Positions 26,174 through 35,428 are shown, numbered from the stretch's first letter. The stretch: 64,000 nucleotides of DNA from Litorimonas sp947503715 (GCF_050271975.1 NZ_CP189850.1:3038001-3102000); one strand, 5' to 3'. The notes: a model not told the origin generated them from the sequence alone. Translations and numbers: made by a program.

Positions 26174-26415
26174 GATGTGGCCTTTGCATTCAAAACGGTT
26201 TTGACGGTCGCCGACCGAGTTGGGTGGAACAGTGTGCGGTTTTTCCAGTTGAGGGGGAGGCTCGCCGCCGCTAGGTCTTCAAGGGCTGAAATGAGGACCT
26301 GTCCAAAGGAGGAGACGTTTTGACTAAATCGCAACGTCCGGCGACGAGCCGGAGCGGGACGCACAACCGGGGCTCGGTGTGCGACCCAAGGGGGGGATGT
26401 GAAAGAATGGCGCAT
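26170..26415 (-). CDS. Doubtful small ORF between Cro-like and CII-like genes
   Basis: An 81-residue frame that begins directly after the cro stop (TGAATG) and ends overlapping the CII-like ATG. That spacing argues for a gene. Against it, the product is unusually rich in Arg and Pro (VRPAPARRRTLRF), and an operator lies inside the frame, so this may instead be a regulatory region. No motif. Confidence 0.3.
   Translation of the reverse strand: MRHSFTSPPWVAHRAPVVRPAPARRRTLRFSQNVSSFGQVLISALEDLAAASLPLNWKNRTLFHPTRSATVKTVLNAKATS
26193..26208 (+). promoter_or_regulatory. CI operator copy upstream of the leftward operon
   Basis: The 16-mer AAACGGTTTTGACGGT matches the operator consensus GAACGGTTTTRTCGGT at 14 of 16 positions and lies 20 bp upstream of the CII-like start, equivalent to a left operator. 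Confidence 0.55.
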
Positions 26416-26703
26416 TCAGGCCGCCAGTTTCGTGACATCAATCGCGGGTGGAATGTCCGCCGCGGTGAGCCGGTCGGGGAAAAAATGGACCGGGCGGATG
26501 CCCCAAGAGTTTTCATCCGACAATTGCAGAAGGGTTTTCTGCTGACCGCTCGTGAACTGCCCGACTTTCGCGCGGGAAGTGAGCGTGGTCGTCGGAATGT
26601 TCATGGCGCGCGCCAAATTAGCCTGCACACCTCCGAAAAACTGGGTCACGATGAAATCAACAGCGTTTCCAGTTACGAGCGTTTGAACGGTTTTGTCGGT
26701 CAT
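26416..26703 (-). CDS. Cro-like repressor
   Basis: 95 residues. The helix-turn-helix is seen in FFGGVQANLARAMNIPTTTLTSRAKVGQ-type spacing, as in Cro/YdaS proteins that bind the CI operators and open lytic growth. It is divergent from cI across an operator cluster. The first codons themselves lie in an operator repeat (T-D-K-T-V-Q is its translation), so the operator overlaps the gene start. A start three codons upstream (26712) is also possible. Confidence 0.7.
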   Translation of the reverse strand: MTDKTVQTLVTGNAVDFIVTQFFGGVQANLARAMNIPTTTLTSRAKVGQFTSGQQKTLLQLSDENSWGIRPVHFFPDRLTAADIPPAIDVTKLAA

Positions 26704-26762
26704 TTGCTCCACATGAACGGTTTTGTCGGTTTCTGCAAGCGATTTTGTGCGAATTTATCGGT
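26685..26762 (+). promoter_or_regulatory. Operator cluster between cro and cI
   Basis: Two exact copies of GAACGGTTTTGTCGGT (26685-26700 and 26715-26730) are 30 bp apart, about three helical turns, and a weaker copy follows at 26747-26762 (12 of 16). This resembles a right operator between divergent repressor genes; it would let CI shut off cro and control its own gene. Confidence 0.75.
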
Positions 26763-26789
26763 CACTCCCTCTTTCGGCGAGCTAAGCAC

Positions 26790-27416
26790 ATGAATTTAGG
26801 TGAAAGAATTCGAGAGCACCGAGAGCGCAAAGGCTTGTCATTGCGGCAATTATCAGATGAAATCAGTGTGGCTGCCTCGACCATTGGAGACTGGGAACGC
26901 GGCGACTCACGCCCAAGACCGAAAGCGCTCGCAAAGGTCGCAAGCTATTTTGGAACCACACAAGCCGAGCTGGAATATGGTCGGGGCAATGTCGCGCAAC
27001 CTGTTGAGAAATTTGACCATGTCGAAGTGCCAGGTCAAAGCAGTTGGTCAGTGCCGATGCGCGGTTATGTGGGCGCAAACACGGAGTTCACGCCCTTTGA
27101 GGATTTCGACGAGATGATTGAAACACGGGTTAAACCCGTGCCCTCCACATTCGCCATGGTTGTGGACGGAGACAGCATGAAGCCCCCATTCGGGCATGGG
27201 ACAGTGTTGTTGGCGTCCCGCAGGGAAAGCAATCCGGACAAACACATTGGAGATGCGGTGGTGTGCGGACTGCCGGATGGGCGCGTCATTTTTAAAGTTC
27301 TGGAACGCGGAACTCGAAACGGCGTTTTCCGCCTTCACAGTTTGAATTCGAATTATGAAGATCTGTTGGATCAGCGCGTGGATTACGTCCTGCCGCTCGA
27401 CAATGTGCAGTTCTAA
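26790..27416 (+). CDS. CI-type phage repressor with S24 peptidase domain
   Basis: 208 residues. An N-terminal Xre HTH (LGERIREHRERKGLSLRQL, DEISVAASTIGDWERGD) is followed by a LexA/CI S24 domain. GDSM supplies the nucleophilic Ser and VIFKVLERG the Lys; the likely self-cleavage region is around GYVGAN. RecA-stimulated cleavage during SOS would free the operators and induce the prophage. I chose MNLGERIREH; an upstream start would add only non-HTH residues. It is divergent from cro. Confidence 0.92.
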   Translation: MNLGERIREHRERKGLSLRQLSDEISVAASTIGDWERGDSRPRPKALAKVASYFGTTQAELEYGRGNVAQPVEKFDHVEVPGQSSWSVPMRGYVGANTEFTPFEDFDEMIETRVKPVPSTFAMVVDGDSMKPPFGHGTVLLASRRESNPDKHIGDAVVCGLPDGRVIFKVLERGTRNGVFRLHSLNSNYEDLLDQRVDYVLPLDNVQF

Positions 27417-27447
27417 AACAGAGTGTTGAGACACATCCAGACATCAC

Positions 27448-27485
27448 GAACGGTTTTATCGGTTGACGTGAACGGTTTTATCGGT
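27448..27485 (+). promoter_or_regulatory. Second operator pair, downstream of cI and before the integrase operon
   Basis: Two exact copies of GAACGGTTTTATCGGT at 27448-27463 and 27470-27485, 22 bp apart. They lie 35 bp before the small gene that leads the Xis/Int operon, so CI, or Cro, may control integration and excision. Confidence 0.7.
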
Positions 27486-27520
27486 TTCTTTTGGGAACGA
27501 AACCGGAACCAAGAACCTTC

Positions 27521-27796
27521 ATGCCTTACGCACCGCCGCAACAAAGGGAGCCTTTCCCGTCTGCCGAGACGCGCATCCACCGCCGTGATTTGTCCTGCGG
27601 AAAGCCCGCGTTCATTTGGGGTGGCATTGCCACACGCAGTCGCAAAACCCTTATTGCCGCGAGCTGTTGGACCTTGGCGAATGCCAGCGCTCAGGCCGAT
27701 ATCTGGCTCACCGAATATTCTAAATGTGGCGACCTTGACGCGGCATTGGCACGGGTCATGGCGGCGCGGGACAGCACGGATGGCGACTCGGCATGA
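27521..27796 (+). CDS. Hypothetical protein leading the integrase operon
   Basis: 91 residues from the ATG giving MPYAPPQQ; a TTG at 27491 would add ten. No recognised family. It has a basic start (RIHRRDLSC) and a hydrophobic-looking middle. Its stop overlaps the next ATG (ATGA). Downstream of the operator pair, it could be a regulator or excision accessory. Confidence 0.5.
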   Translation: MPYAPPQQREPFPSAETRIHRRDLSCGKPAFIWGGIATRSRKTLIAASCWTLANASAQADIWLTEYSKCGDLDAALARVMAARDSTDGDSA

Positions 27797-28140
27797 GTTT
27801 CGATGCGTCAGAATTTCGGACGATTTCCGATGTCGAAGCGGCGGAGTTGCTGGGCCAGAACCTGCGCGAATTGCGCAAGGTCATCGATCAGCTGGGCTGC
27901 TGTCTGCGAATCGGGAAAGGTTCTCGCCGTTTGACGCCGGCGCAGATGCGTATCCTGACGCGGCACTTGGAAGCTGAGCCATGTTGCGACTCGACAAAAG
28001 GCCGTCCGGCATCTGGCGCATTCGTGGCACGCACCACGGAGTCAAAATCGACCAAAGTGCTCGAACGCGTGAAAAATATGAGGCGGACATCATCCGCGAA
28101 AAACTTGAAGCCGACATCTTCAACCAGGTCTTCGGCCTAA
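27793..28140 (+). CDS. Excisionase-like / HTH protein
   Basis: 115 residues; the first ~70 (ISDVEAAELLGQNLRELRKVI, then GKGSRRLTPAQMRIL) look like a small winged-helix excisionase that directs integrase toward excision. The last 160 bases run in another frame over the integrase N-terminus, which is unusual. The integrase start at 27981 fits its family well, so the overlap is probably real. The C-terminal ~45 residues are low-complexity and may be dispensable. Confidence 0.5.
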   Translation: MSFDASEFRTISDVEAAELLGQNLRELRKVIDQLGCCLRIGKGSRRLTPAQMRILTRHLEAEPCCDSTKGRPASGAFVARTTESKSTKVLERVKNMRRTSSAKNLKPTSSTRSSA

Positions 28141-28997
28141 CAAAACCTGAAAATGATTTCACCTTCGCGGATGCCGTGACGCGGTGGCTGAATGCTGGCA
28201 AGCAGGTGGACCCCTTTCCCTATCTTGAAAAAATCATCGAGGTCATGGCCGATGACAAACTGGCCGACATGACACAGGGCAAGATTGATGCGCGATCATT
28301 TGAGGTATTCCCCACGCAGGCCGATGCAACCCGTCGCCGGCATTTTTACACACCCGTGAGTGTCATTTTAAAATTTGCGGCGGCGGATCGGATGATGCCT
28401 TTCCTTCCCCTCAATCGGCCCAGCGGTCGAACGAAAAAAGTGCCACGCATTTTCACGCCTGCAGAATTCGAAACGCTCATCAACGCAGATCCTGATTTCG
28501 CTGAAACACTGACCTTTCTGGTTGGAACAGGCGCCAGAACGTCGGAAGCCTTCGGTTTGGATTGGAAACATGTCAGTTCGCAGAGCAACCGCGTGACCTT
28601 TTGGGACACGAAAGGGCAGCTGGTCAGGTCAATTGATCTGGACGTCCGCACTCGCAGCATGATGCCTCCTCGCCATCCGCAAGGCGGGCCAGTGTTTCGA
28701 TCGCCGGAAAACGGAAGTCCATGGTCGAAAAATCAAGATAATAATCGTTTTTACGGGCCCGCTCTTCGGATGCAGAGGCTCGCAAAACGGCTTGGCATTC
28801 CGAAATTTAGCCCTCACACATTTCGTCACACATGGGCAAGCTGGCACTACGCCGTTCACACTGACCTCGTTCTGTTGCAGCGGGACGGAAAATGGGCGGA
28901 CTCGAAATCCGTGCAAGTTTATGTGCATCTTGGAAGCCCTGATCTAGGAAAAGAGGTGCAAAAAGCTGGGTGGTTTCAGCGCAATTCTGGGCATTAA
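27981..28997 (+). CDS. Tyrosine recombinase, prophage integrase
   Basis: 338 residues. N-terminal arm-binding residues (GIWRIRGTHHGVKIDQSA) lead into a catalytic domain with GARTSEA (first Arg), HTFRHTWAS (His and second Arg) and a nucleophile region SVQVYVHLG. The usual His of box II is replaced in the DGKW context. It is the last prophage gene and lies beside the tRNA-Arg att fragment, as expected for an integrase that inserts at a tRNA 3' end. Confidence 0.9.
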   Translation: MLRLDKRPSGIWRIRGTHHGVKIDQSARTREKYEADIIREKLEADIFNQVFGLTKPENDFTFADAVTRWLNAGKQVDPFPYLEKIIEVMADDKLADMTQGKIDARSFEVFPTQADATRRRHFYTPVSVILKFAAADRMMPFLPLNRPSGRTKKVPRIFTPAEFETLINADPDFAETLTFLVGTGARTSEAFGLDWKHVSSQSNRVTFWDTKGQLVRSIDLDVRTRSMMPPRHPQGGPVFRSPENGSPWSKNQDNNRFYGPALRMQRLAKRLGIPKFSPHTFRHTWASWHYAVHTDLVLLQRDGKWADSKSVQVYVHLGSPDLGKEVQKAGWFQRNSGH

Positions 28998-29063
28998 CTG
29001 GGCAGAAAGAGAATGCCTACAAACTAACGCATTGTTTTGTTTGGTTTATTTATGAGCACAAAA

Positions 29064-29112
29064 TGCCCTCCGAAGGCAGAGGTCACAGGTTCGAATCCTG
29101 TCGGGTGCGCCA
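29064..29112 (+). repeat. Prophage att: 3' half of tRNA-Arg(CCG)
   Basis: The stretch reads as anticodon stem, loop CTCCGAA (anticodon CCG), variable region, full T arm, and acceptor strand ending GCCA. The D arm and 5' acceptor are absent, so this is the phage-borne 3' copy, not a working tRNA. The intact gene should lie to the left of the window at the other prophage end. Confidence 0.85.
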
Positions 29113-29386
29113 CCAAAAATATCTAAACCCTTGTTTTTTTTATAAAAATAAAATCCTACTAGAGATGTGCCTAGCCTAGTGCCCAGCGGGGGAAATCGCG
29201 ACCTACAGAGAAAGTGCGAATTCAAAGGCTGCTATAACTCAATATATTCTGTAGAATTGCGGCATTAGCCAGAAGAGGCAGCGAATTACCGATATATAAA
29301 ATAAATTAAGAAACGTAAATCAGTACACCCCCAATGCCCCCCCAAAGCCCTTATTTTTACGCTTTGAGCGAGGCAATCCTCGAATC
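29113..29386. promoter_or_regulatory. Island left end with arm-type repeats
   Basis: No gene. GTGCCTAGC at 29167-29175 and GTGCCCAGC at 29179-29187 match the repeats at the other island end, so they are candidate integrase arm-binding sites. A T-run near 29130 could end transcription from the left. Confidence 0.45.
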
Positions 29387-31972
29387 TTATACCAAATACT
29401 TAGCTGCCAAATCACCATCAAAAACAGAAACCGCTGTCGACGCATCAAGAACCGCATCCCGCACGCTAGGCTCTGTCATATCCAAAACCCGAAACTCGCC
29501 AGATTTCATTTTTGCTATTGAGTCAATGCGTCGGAACAACCCTTGGTTTTTTTCGGCGTATCGTGCCAATCCCTGCAGCTTAGGCAAGGCGTCGCTGAGA
29601 TAAGTTCCATGTGGATCAACAATGTCTGCCACAATACTCCCATCAGTCAGTTTTGAGAAGCAAAGGAAGTCTGGCCTTACTATGCGTGCTACCCCGTCCA
29701 TATCATAAGAGATACCAAGAGAGTCTTGGCTCGTTCGCGATGGATTGCGATACCAAGCCAAGAATTCAGACCTACTCATCTCAGCATTCAAGACTTCCCT
29801 TTCTTCCGGATTGAATGTGTCAGGGAACAAGCCTTCTTCATCGCACATCAAATGCTTATGATATCGAGGGATTACGACCGTTTCACCATTTGGCTCTTTC
29901 GCTTCGGTCATCTGAAGCCAAGCCATAGGTCGGGCAAGGTCTACATCCAGCGGATCGGCACTCATCTCTCGAATATCACGATATACATCTTGGCGTTTAT
30001 CGTTGAGGCTTTTGATAGAGACACGATGTTCTGTGAGCCAAGTTTCAGCTAATTCCTCGGCAGCTAAATCCAACTTGCTTTTGATCTCCGGTACTAACCC
30101 CATCGCCGCGATGTCAGTATGCGCGTCGATCAACGCTTCCTCTTCATCGTCAGCATTGTCAATTTGCGCGGCCAAGTGTTCACTATACGACTTGGCAAGA
30201 TCAGGAGAGATCAATCGACCCGCGCGCTTATAGGCGTCTTCAATCACCGCGTAATCGGCAGCTTCGACGAATTCATTAAACGTCTTTTTTTGTGACTTCA
30301 CATCTGCGCTAAGAGTTGCCCCCCCTATCTCCAAAACACCTTCACGCGCAGCTTTAACATCCACCTTATAAGTCACGGCCAACCCATCTAAGACCGCATG
30401 CATGCGCTTGTGGGCTTCCTTCCCAGCGTTCGGCAATATCCCATCGACCGCCAATTCATGCGCTAGGATCGTAAGGCGTCTTATAGGCTTGGCCTGCCGC
30501 TTAGGTAGGCTTTGCGAAGGTAGAGATGTAAACTTCTGCCAGACGGCTTCTGGCACATCAGGGTTAGGAACAAGATCGATTGGGTTAATCAACACACGAC
30601 GATTCAGACTAGCTCCGCCAGCTTCACTGCCATGCATCAACGCATCAACGACTTGCTCAACCGTCTTGCGATTGAAGTGCGGCAGGAGACAATCAACAGA
30701 GTTAAGCAATTCATTGCCCGGTATCCGTCGTGCCAAAGGCGTCCTTACCATACGACCCAAAAGCTGGGTTATGTGGGTATTGTCGGTTGCGGCTCTAAAA
30801 GAGACCATGACTTCCGCACGCGGACAATCCCAGCCCGTACTAATCGCATCTTTGGCAATCAGGATACGCACCCAGTCGTCATCTTGAACGCGTTGAGGCA
30901 AAATATAGGGCACACTAAAAGAACCAAAAGTTTCCGTTCGATGTTCGCCAAGAACGTTTGCGACACAACCTTCATCAAGATCAGGCCATTCGTCGAATAT
31001 GGTTTGAAGCCACAAGCCAATTTCATCAGGATCAGGATTGTTCGGCACCTGTAAAACCATAAGTGGTTTCACCACGCTGGCTTCACCTTGCGACGCGGCA
31101 TAGTCCGCCCAAGCTTTAGAAATTTCGCGAAGTTTTCCGGCACCCCTTCGCAATAGGACAGTCGTCATATCGCCAACCTCATCGGGCACATCCAGATTGA
31201 CCGTATCTTTAAGAAGGCCTGAATCTTGGACCTTTGTTGAGTCGACAATCACATTAGGCAAAGTCGACAATTTCGGGATGCCTTGGATGGCGTCATTGAA
31301 CCGCTCAACCGTTGCGGAAATGCCCCAGACGATGGGTAAGCCCGGCACGCTACCCTCGCCGCCAATCAATCGAGTGACAATAGTTTTCCGCCCAGAAGCC
31401 GTCCCCTTCATGCCGCGATGAGCTTCATCGAGTACAAGATAGAGAGTTAGATCAGGATCATCTATGGTGTTTTTGATCGTTTCCCAAATTGTATGAGAGC
31501 GCCCATCAGGCGTGAGAGGCAAGCCCTCTTGAGTGAGTAAAGTCTTGTCGTCATCATCATGACCACGCACTAGCAAGCTTTTCTTCGATAGCTTTTGAGT
31601 ATTGAGAAAATAGACCTTACCCGGATCGAAACGTTCCCGACTGAAAGTGTTCTCTACCGTCACCAAATCAGAAACGGTCAATTTATCAGACGCATCCGAA
31701 AGGCGAAACTTGGATTGCTCATTTAGGGACGGATCATCACTGAACCAAACAACAACCGCGCCCGGATCAGGCTCAAAATCAAAATCAGCACTTCCAAAGA
31801 ATAGAGCTTCAATCACCGCCGCTGCCATAACGGTCTTACCCGCGCCCGTTGTCGCAGTCAGAGAGAAGGCTTGCTTGTCCCCGTCTTCATGCCAGCGCTT
31901 TCGCGCCTTCCTAAGGTTCGTCAGTACATCATCAACGGCATCTTCTTGATAATCTTTGAGTGTATATTTCAT
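29387..31972 (-). CDS. Type III restriction subunit Res
   Basis: 861 residues. A superfamily 2 translocase with motif I TATTGAGKTV near residue 41, DEAHRG for motif II (about 190) and later helicase motifs (QLLGRMVRTP). The C-terminal ~180 residues (RPDFLCF, then VADIVDPHG) carry a PD-(D/E)xK nuclease-type core seen in type III Res proteins. It cuts when two head-to-head unmethylated sites are met. It is 3 bases from mod, so the two are co-translated. Confidence 0.93.
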   Translation of the reverse strand: MKYTLKDYQEDAVDDVLTNLRKARKRWHEDGDKQAFSLTATTGAGKTVMAAAVIEALFFGSADFDFEPDPGAVVVWFSDDPSLNEQSKFRLSDASDKLTVSDLVTVENTFSRERFDPGKVYFLNTQKLSKKSLLVRGHDDDDKTLLTQEGLPLTPDGRSHTIWETIKNTIDDPDLTLYLVLDEAHRGMKGTASGRKTIVTRLIGGEGSVPGLPIVWGISATVERFNDAIQGIPKLSTLPNVIVDSTKVQDSGLLKDTVNLDVPDEVGDMTTVLLRRGAGKLREISKAWADYAASQGEASVVKPLMVLQVPNNPDPDEIGLWLQTIFDEWPDLDEGCVANVLGEHRTETFGSFSVPYILPQRVQDDDWVRILIAKDAISTGWDCPRAEVMVSFRAATDNTHITQLLGRMVRTPLARRIPGNELLNSVDCLLPHFNRKTVEQVVDALMHGSEAGGASLNRRVLINPIDLVPNPDVPEAVWQKFTSLPSQSLPKRQAKPIRRLTILAHELAVDGILPNAGKEAHKRMHAVLDGLAVTYKVDVKAAREGVLEIGGATLSADVKSQKKTFNEFVEAADYAVIEDAYKRAGRLISPDLAKSYSEHLAAQIDNADDEEEALIDAHTDIAAMGLVPEIKSKLDLAAEELAETWLTEHRVSIKSLNDKRQDVYRDIREMSADPLDVDLARPMAWLQMTEAKEPNGETVVIPRYHKHLMCDEEGLFPDTFNPEEREVLNAEMSRSEFLAWYRNPSRTSQDSLGISYDMDGVARIVRPDFLCFSKLTDGSIVADIVDPHGTYLSDALPKLQGLARYAEKNQGLFRRIDSIAKMKSGEFRVLDMTEPSVRDAVLDASTAVSVFDGDLAAKYLV

Positions 31973-31975
31973 GGT

Positions 31976-34099
31976 CTAGCGCCCCATCGAGAAGCGGAAA
32001 TTTGTCAGGTAAGATTCGTAAAGGCGCACCGCTTCAACATTATCGGGAAGACCTTGTGCGACTGATTGAAAGCGTCTCTCGTCATCTGTCACGACATAGG
32101 CAAGGCGGATAGTCCCTCTATCTTTAATCTTGGCACACCATAGTCCAGCCTTATCGAGATTAGTGAGTAATCCGTAGGTATCTGCAACGTCCCAGCCATC
32201 ATCAGGCAACGCATCGATCCTACGTCCTTCGCTGCCAGCGCGCATCCATAGCAAAGGTGCGACCCGAGAAAAGGCACGGTTATGACTGACCGAGACAGGC
32301 GTCTCATAGGTGAGCGTGAAAAACTCGGCATTTGCCTCGAATCCATCTGACATTGGAAATTCATCTGTGAATTTGTAGTCGCCTTTAATCGGCTTACCTT
32401 CAGGTGTCTTGCCCGTAATCGCCGCCGCAATACGGGGCTTGGTGATATAATCACAAATCCCCCACGCCTCCCATTCTGGATCGCCAGGACGTAGACCTTT
32501 TTTACGAAGCGCGTTGTGTTCACCAGCAGCAACTTCATTATTTGTCACTGAAATGCATTGCCGCCGTCCATTATCTTGCTTGTTCAGGCGCATGACCGCG
32601 TGCGCTGTAGTTCCGGAACCAGAGAAAAAATCGAGAATTCTAGCTTCGGGCTTTTCGGAAACGAAAAACCTCAACGCATCTTCAACCGCATATAATGACT
32701 TTGGAAAAGGAAAGCGACGACCCGGCAGAGCAGAACTTAGAATGTTTGTACCGTACTCGCCAGCATTGTGCGAACCTACTCTCCATTGCGTACCGGGAAG
32801 AAACTCATCGCCCCCATCCTGCATTTCACCAATAATTGAACCATCTTTGCGTCGACCAATTATCTTGAATTTTCCTTCAGCTACTTTCAGAGCTTCGCCT
32901 TTCTTAAGATAATATATAGAACCGACCTTTGCTTTTGCCGCTTTAACCATTCCTTGCTTTAACAGTTCGCGAAGTCGTTTAGGTGAAACTTGCCAATATC
33001 CATAACTACCATCAGAACGAGTAGGCCATAGCACGGTAGTTCCAACGGGCGTCTTTTTCGAAGGTGTGGAATCAAGTGGAATAGTCTCTCCAATAGAATG
33101 AATGCCTGTTCCATCGTTATTGACAAATATCGGATAGAACAGATTCGGCCTGTCCTCACGCCTAACGGCCCCTCGAAGACCACGGCGTCTCAGTTGCTGC
33201 CAATAAATATCTTTCGATTTTGGCTTAACTGCTGATCGCCATTCGTCATTCAGTGATTGCAACGTGGGTTTACAATCTCCCACCCAAACGAAAAATACAT
33301 ATTCATCTGTTCTTGAAAACGAGTCATTTCGAGATTGTCCCTTCGGGTTAATCAAGGTACTCACCATTTGAATTTTCGCTTCTGGAAACGATTGCTCCAG
33401 AAGAAGCCCAAGCCTTAAAAATTCTTTTTCATCTATTGTGACAATTAAAACCGAAGAAGCTGGATTAAGAAGCTCTCTCGCAACCAATAGCCGTCGTTCT
33501 ATAAAAGCTAACCACTTTGAATGACGATAGAGATCATCACCCTCAACATAATCGTTATTATATTTCCAATCTTTCGCACCTGAATTGTAAGGCGGATCAA
33601 TATAGATAGCGTCGATCTTGCCGCGATGGGTATAGGTTAGCGCCTCCAGCGCGTGAAAGTTCTCACCATTGATAACCGTATGAAACGGCTTATTGCCGCC
33701 ACGTTCGACCTTACCCGTACTCACTAACCCCGGATAAATAAAATCTCTAAATTCTGCGACGACGACCAGATCATCCGCATTAACGACCTGTGTTTCGGCT
33801 TCCGCCGCATTGTATAAATTTAAGTGAGCAAGCCGCCCCACTTTAGCGCGTTCAATACGACTCACTTTCCAAATTCTTGGATCGCTTTTTTTAGTATCGC
33901 CACGCGGGCTCAATACTCGGACTTTATCACCTCGGCGAATAGGCCTACCCGGCAATTCGACATTCTCAGGTTTATGCCGCTCAAAGTTCAAACCAAAGGC
34001 CCGGCGCGACGCCAAAGCCTTGAACTCACGCTCCAGCTCATTGCCTAACGCTGGGTCTTTCCCTTTAGCTTGCGCAATAAGATCAGTCAGTCGCGACAC
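31976..34099 (-). CDS. Type III DNA methyltransferase subunit Mod
   Basis: 707 residues. Beta-class adenine methylase: DPPY in YIDPPYNSGAKDWKYNNDY near 170, and motif I FFSGSGTTAHAV near 500, the beta-class order with a target-recognition insert between. It gives the asymmetric site specificity for itself and Res. A GTG start (MSRLTDL) is chosen because the frame has no better upstream site. The 231-bp gap to 34330 would hold its promoter; no gene seen there. Confidence 0.93.
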   Translation of the reverse strand: MSRLTDLIAQAKGKDPALGNELEREFKALASRRAFGLNFERHKPENVELPGRPIRRGDKVRVLSPRGDTKKSDPRIWKVSRIERAKVGRLAHLNLYNAAEAETQVVNADDLVVVAEFRDFIYPGLVSTGKVERGGNKPFHTVINGENFHALEALTYTHRGKIDAIYIDPPYNSGAKDWKYNNDYVEGDDLYRHSKWLAFIERRLLVARELLNPASSVLIVTIDEKEFLRLGLLLEQSFPEAKIQMVSTLINPKGQSRNDSFSRTDEYVFFVWVGDCKPTLQSLNDEWRSAVKPKSKDIYWQQLRRRGLRGAVRREDRPNLFYPIFVNNDGTGIHSIGETIPLDSTPSKKTPVGTTVLWPTRSDGSYGYWQVSPKRLRELLKQGMVKAAKAKVGSIYYLKKGEALKVAEGKFKIIGRRKDGSIIGEMQDGGDEFLPGTQWRVGSHNAGEYGTNILSSALPGRRFPFPKSLYAVEDALRFFVSEKPEARILDFFSGSGTTAHAVMRLNKQDNGRRQCISVTNNEVAAGEHNALRKKGLRPGDPEWEAWGICDYITKPRIAAAITGKTPEGKPIKGDYKFTDEFPMSDGFEANAEFFTLTYETPVSVSHNRAFSRVAPLLWMRAGSEGRRIDALPDDGWDVADTYGLLTNLDKAGLWCAKIKDRGTIRLAYVVTDDERRFQSVAQGLPDNVEAVRLYESYLTNFRFSMGR

Positions 34100-34330
34100 G
34101 CAGTTCCCCCGATACGGTGTTAATAGTCTCTGTTAATCATAAGCCTGCATTGAACAAGAGACGATTCACGTTGGCGCTGGGTTTTGCTGCGAAACTGTAT
34201 TCAGGTTGTACTGCAGATGAGGCGATGGTCTGGCTATTGGTTCAGCATAGACTTTCGACCCCATACCCCTCTTTCTTACAGCACATATTGCAAATGGAGC
34301 TTAGTCGTGGGTGTCCGTTTGAAACAGTCT

Positions 34331-35371
34331 TTAAAATTGACCCCCGGCCCTCTTTTGCATGGCCTGCATAATTTCGCCTTGCCGCTGGACGGACAAGGGA
34401 TTGTAGGAACGGAATGTCGTTATGAGGTCATCATGGCCAAAGTTCATCCCCCAAGCCTGCATGTCATCCGAATTCTTACAATGATCTTTCATCATGCTTG
34501 CGTGCGTCCGCCTGAAGTTATGCGGTGAATAGGCGGGCATTTGGACGCTGGAGAATGCGGTCTTCACCGCTTTATAAAGTTTTGACGTGCTGGCATATGG
34601 TTTTCTTGAAAGCCCCAGATTTTGGAAGCCTTTTCCTTTGACTATGCCAATGCGTGGTTTTGGGAAGAGCGGGTCTTCAGGTCCAAAGAATTCGATGTCG
34701 GTCAGGTGTTGCATCCAGCTTTCAAAATAGTCTCGGTACATCGGATCAACAGGATAGAACCATGTGTTGATCGACTTCGCGCCTTTAGTCGCCACCTCTC
34801 TCGCATCCATATAGACTCGCCCATCCTCCAGATTGATATGTTTGAGGCGTAGTGTGGAAACCGCCTTCAGACGCCCGCCCGTCAATAGGAAGAAAGCGAA
34901 AGCAGCCTTTTCTAGCTTTTGATCGACTGTGCGCTCTGGCATTGCCTCAAACGCCCGCTGGCATTGTTTCAGGCTTGGGTATTCCATCGGGCGATGGGTA
35001 TGGGCGATGCGCGCATTTTTCAGTGTATTGTTGAAGTATTCCGCGTCCGCATAGCTGATCCTCGATTTGTACCCGGGCTGCCCGGCAAGCCAAAGGAAGA
35101 ATGCTTTCACCGTGCGCAAAGTCGAGTCGATGGTGGCGTGGCTCAGCGGCTTTTTCGTACGCGCATTCTTCGCCTTATCAAGATGCGTTTTAAACCGCCC
35201 AGCGTCTTCGATGTGGAAGCGTTTGAAGCTCTTGTGGCCCGTGCTTTGCTCATACTTGATGAGCGCCGCTGCGAGCTTGGCGATGGTCTTATTATCCCGC
35301 CCTTTGGCTTGTCGCATATAGGTAAAATATCGGCGCTTTATGCGCTCATTCTCTTCATTGATTTTGCGCAT
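34331..35371 (-). CDS. Tyrosine recombinase (island, second)
   Basis: 346 residues. Catalytic residues are seen as GGRLKAV (first Arg), HNFRRTHA (His and second Arg), GMNFGHDD (His) and FRSYNPL (Tyr). It clusters with an Xis-like and an AlpA gene, so it may be an independent inserted unit. This gene is probably not the island integrase since it is not next to an att. Confidence 0.85.
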   Translation of the reverse strand: MRKINEENERIKRRYFTYMRQAKGRDNKTIAKLAAALIKYEQSTGHKSFKRFHIEDAGRFKTHLDKAKNARTKKPLSHATIDSTLRTVKAFFLWLAGQPGYKSRISYADAEYFNNTLKNARIAHTHRPMEYPSLKQCQRAFEAMPERTVDQKLEKAAFAFFLLTGGRLKAVSTLRLKHINLEDGRVYMDAREVATKGAKSINTWFYPVDPMYRDYFESWMQHLTDIEFFGPEDPLFPKPRIGIVKGKGFQNLGLSRKPYASTSKLYKAVKTAFSSVQMPAYSPHNFRRTHASMMKDHCKNSDDMQAWGMNFGHDDLITTFRSYNPLSVQRQGEIMQAMQKRAGGQF

Positions 35372-35428
35372 GGTAAGCTCCCATCGGTAAGTGATGATTT
35401 AGGTTGAGGGTGAAGGGTTCCAATAGGC

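Larger units (their letters stand above)
1..29112. mobile_element. Integrated lambda-like prophage (right part; left end outside window)
   Basis: The region holds terminase, portal and head-protease genes, CI and Cro-like regulators, replication genes and a tyrosine integrase in lambda-type order. It ends at a 3' fragment of tRNA-Arg(CCG) 67 bp beyond the integrase stop. Nearly all early genes overlap by ATGA or TGATG. GC content looks clearly higher than in the chromosomal genes to the right. Capsid, tail and lysis genes are not in the window and should lie to the left. The packaging and regulatory genes seen are all open, so the phage may be functional, but that cannot be judged from this part alone. 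Confidence 0.93.

Noticed and set aside
29387..34099. DISARM or type I system
   Set aside because: Gene pair and motifs are those of type III Res and Mod only; no extra subunits.
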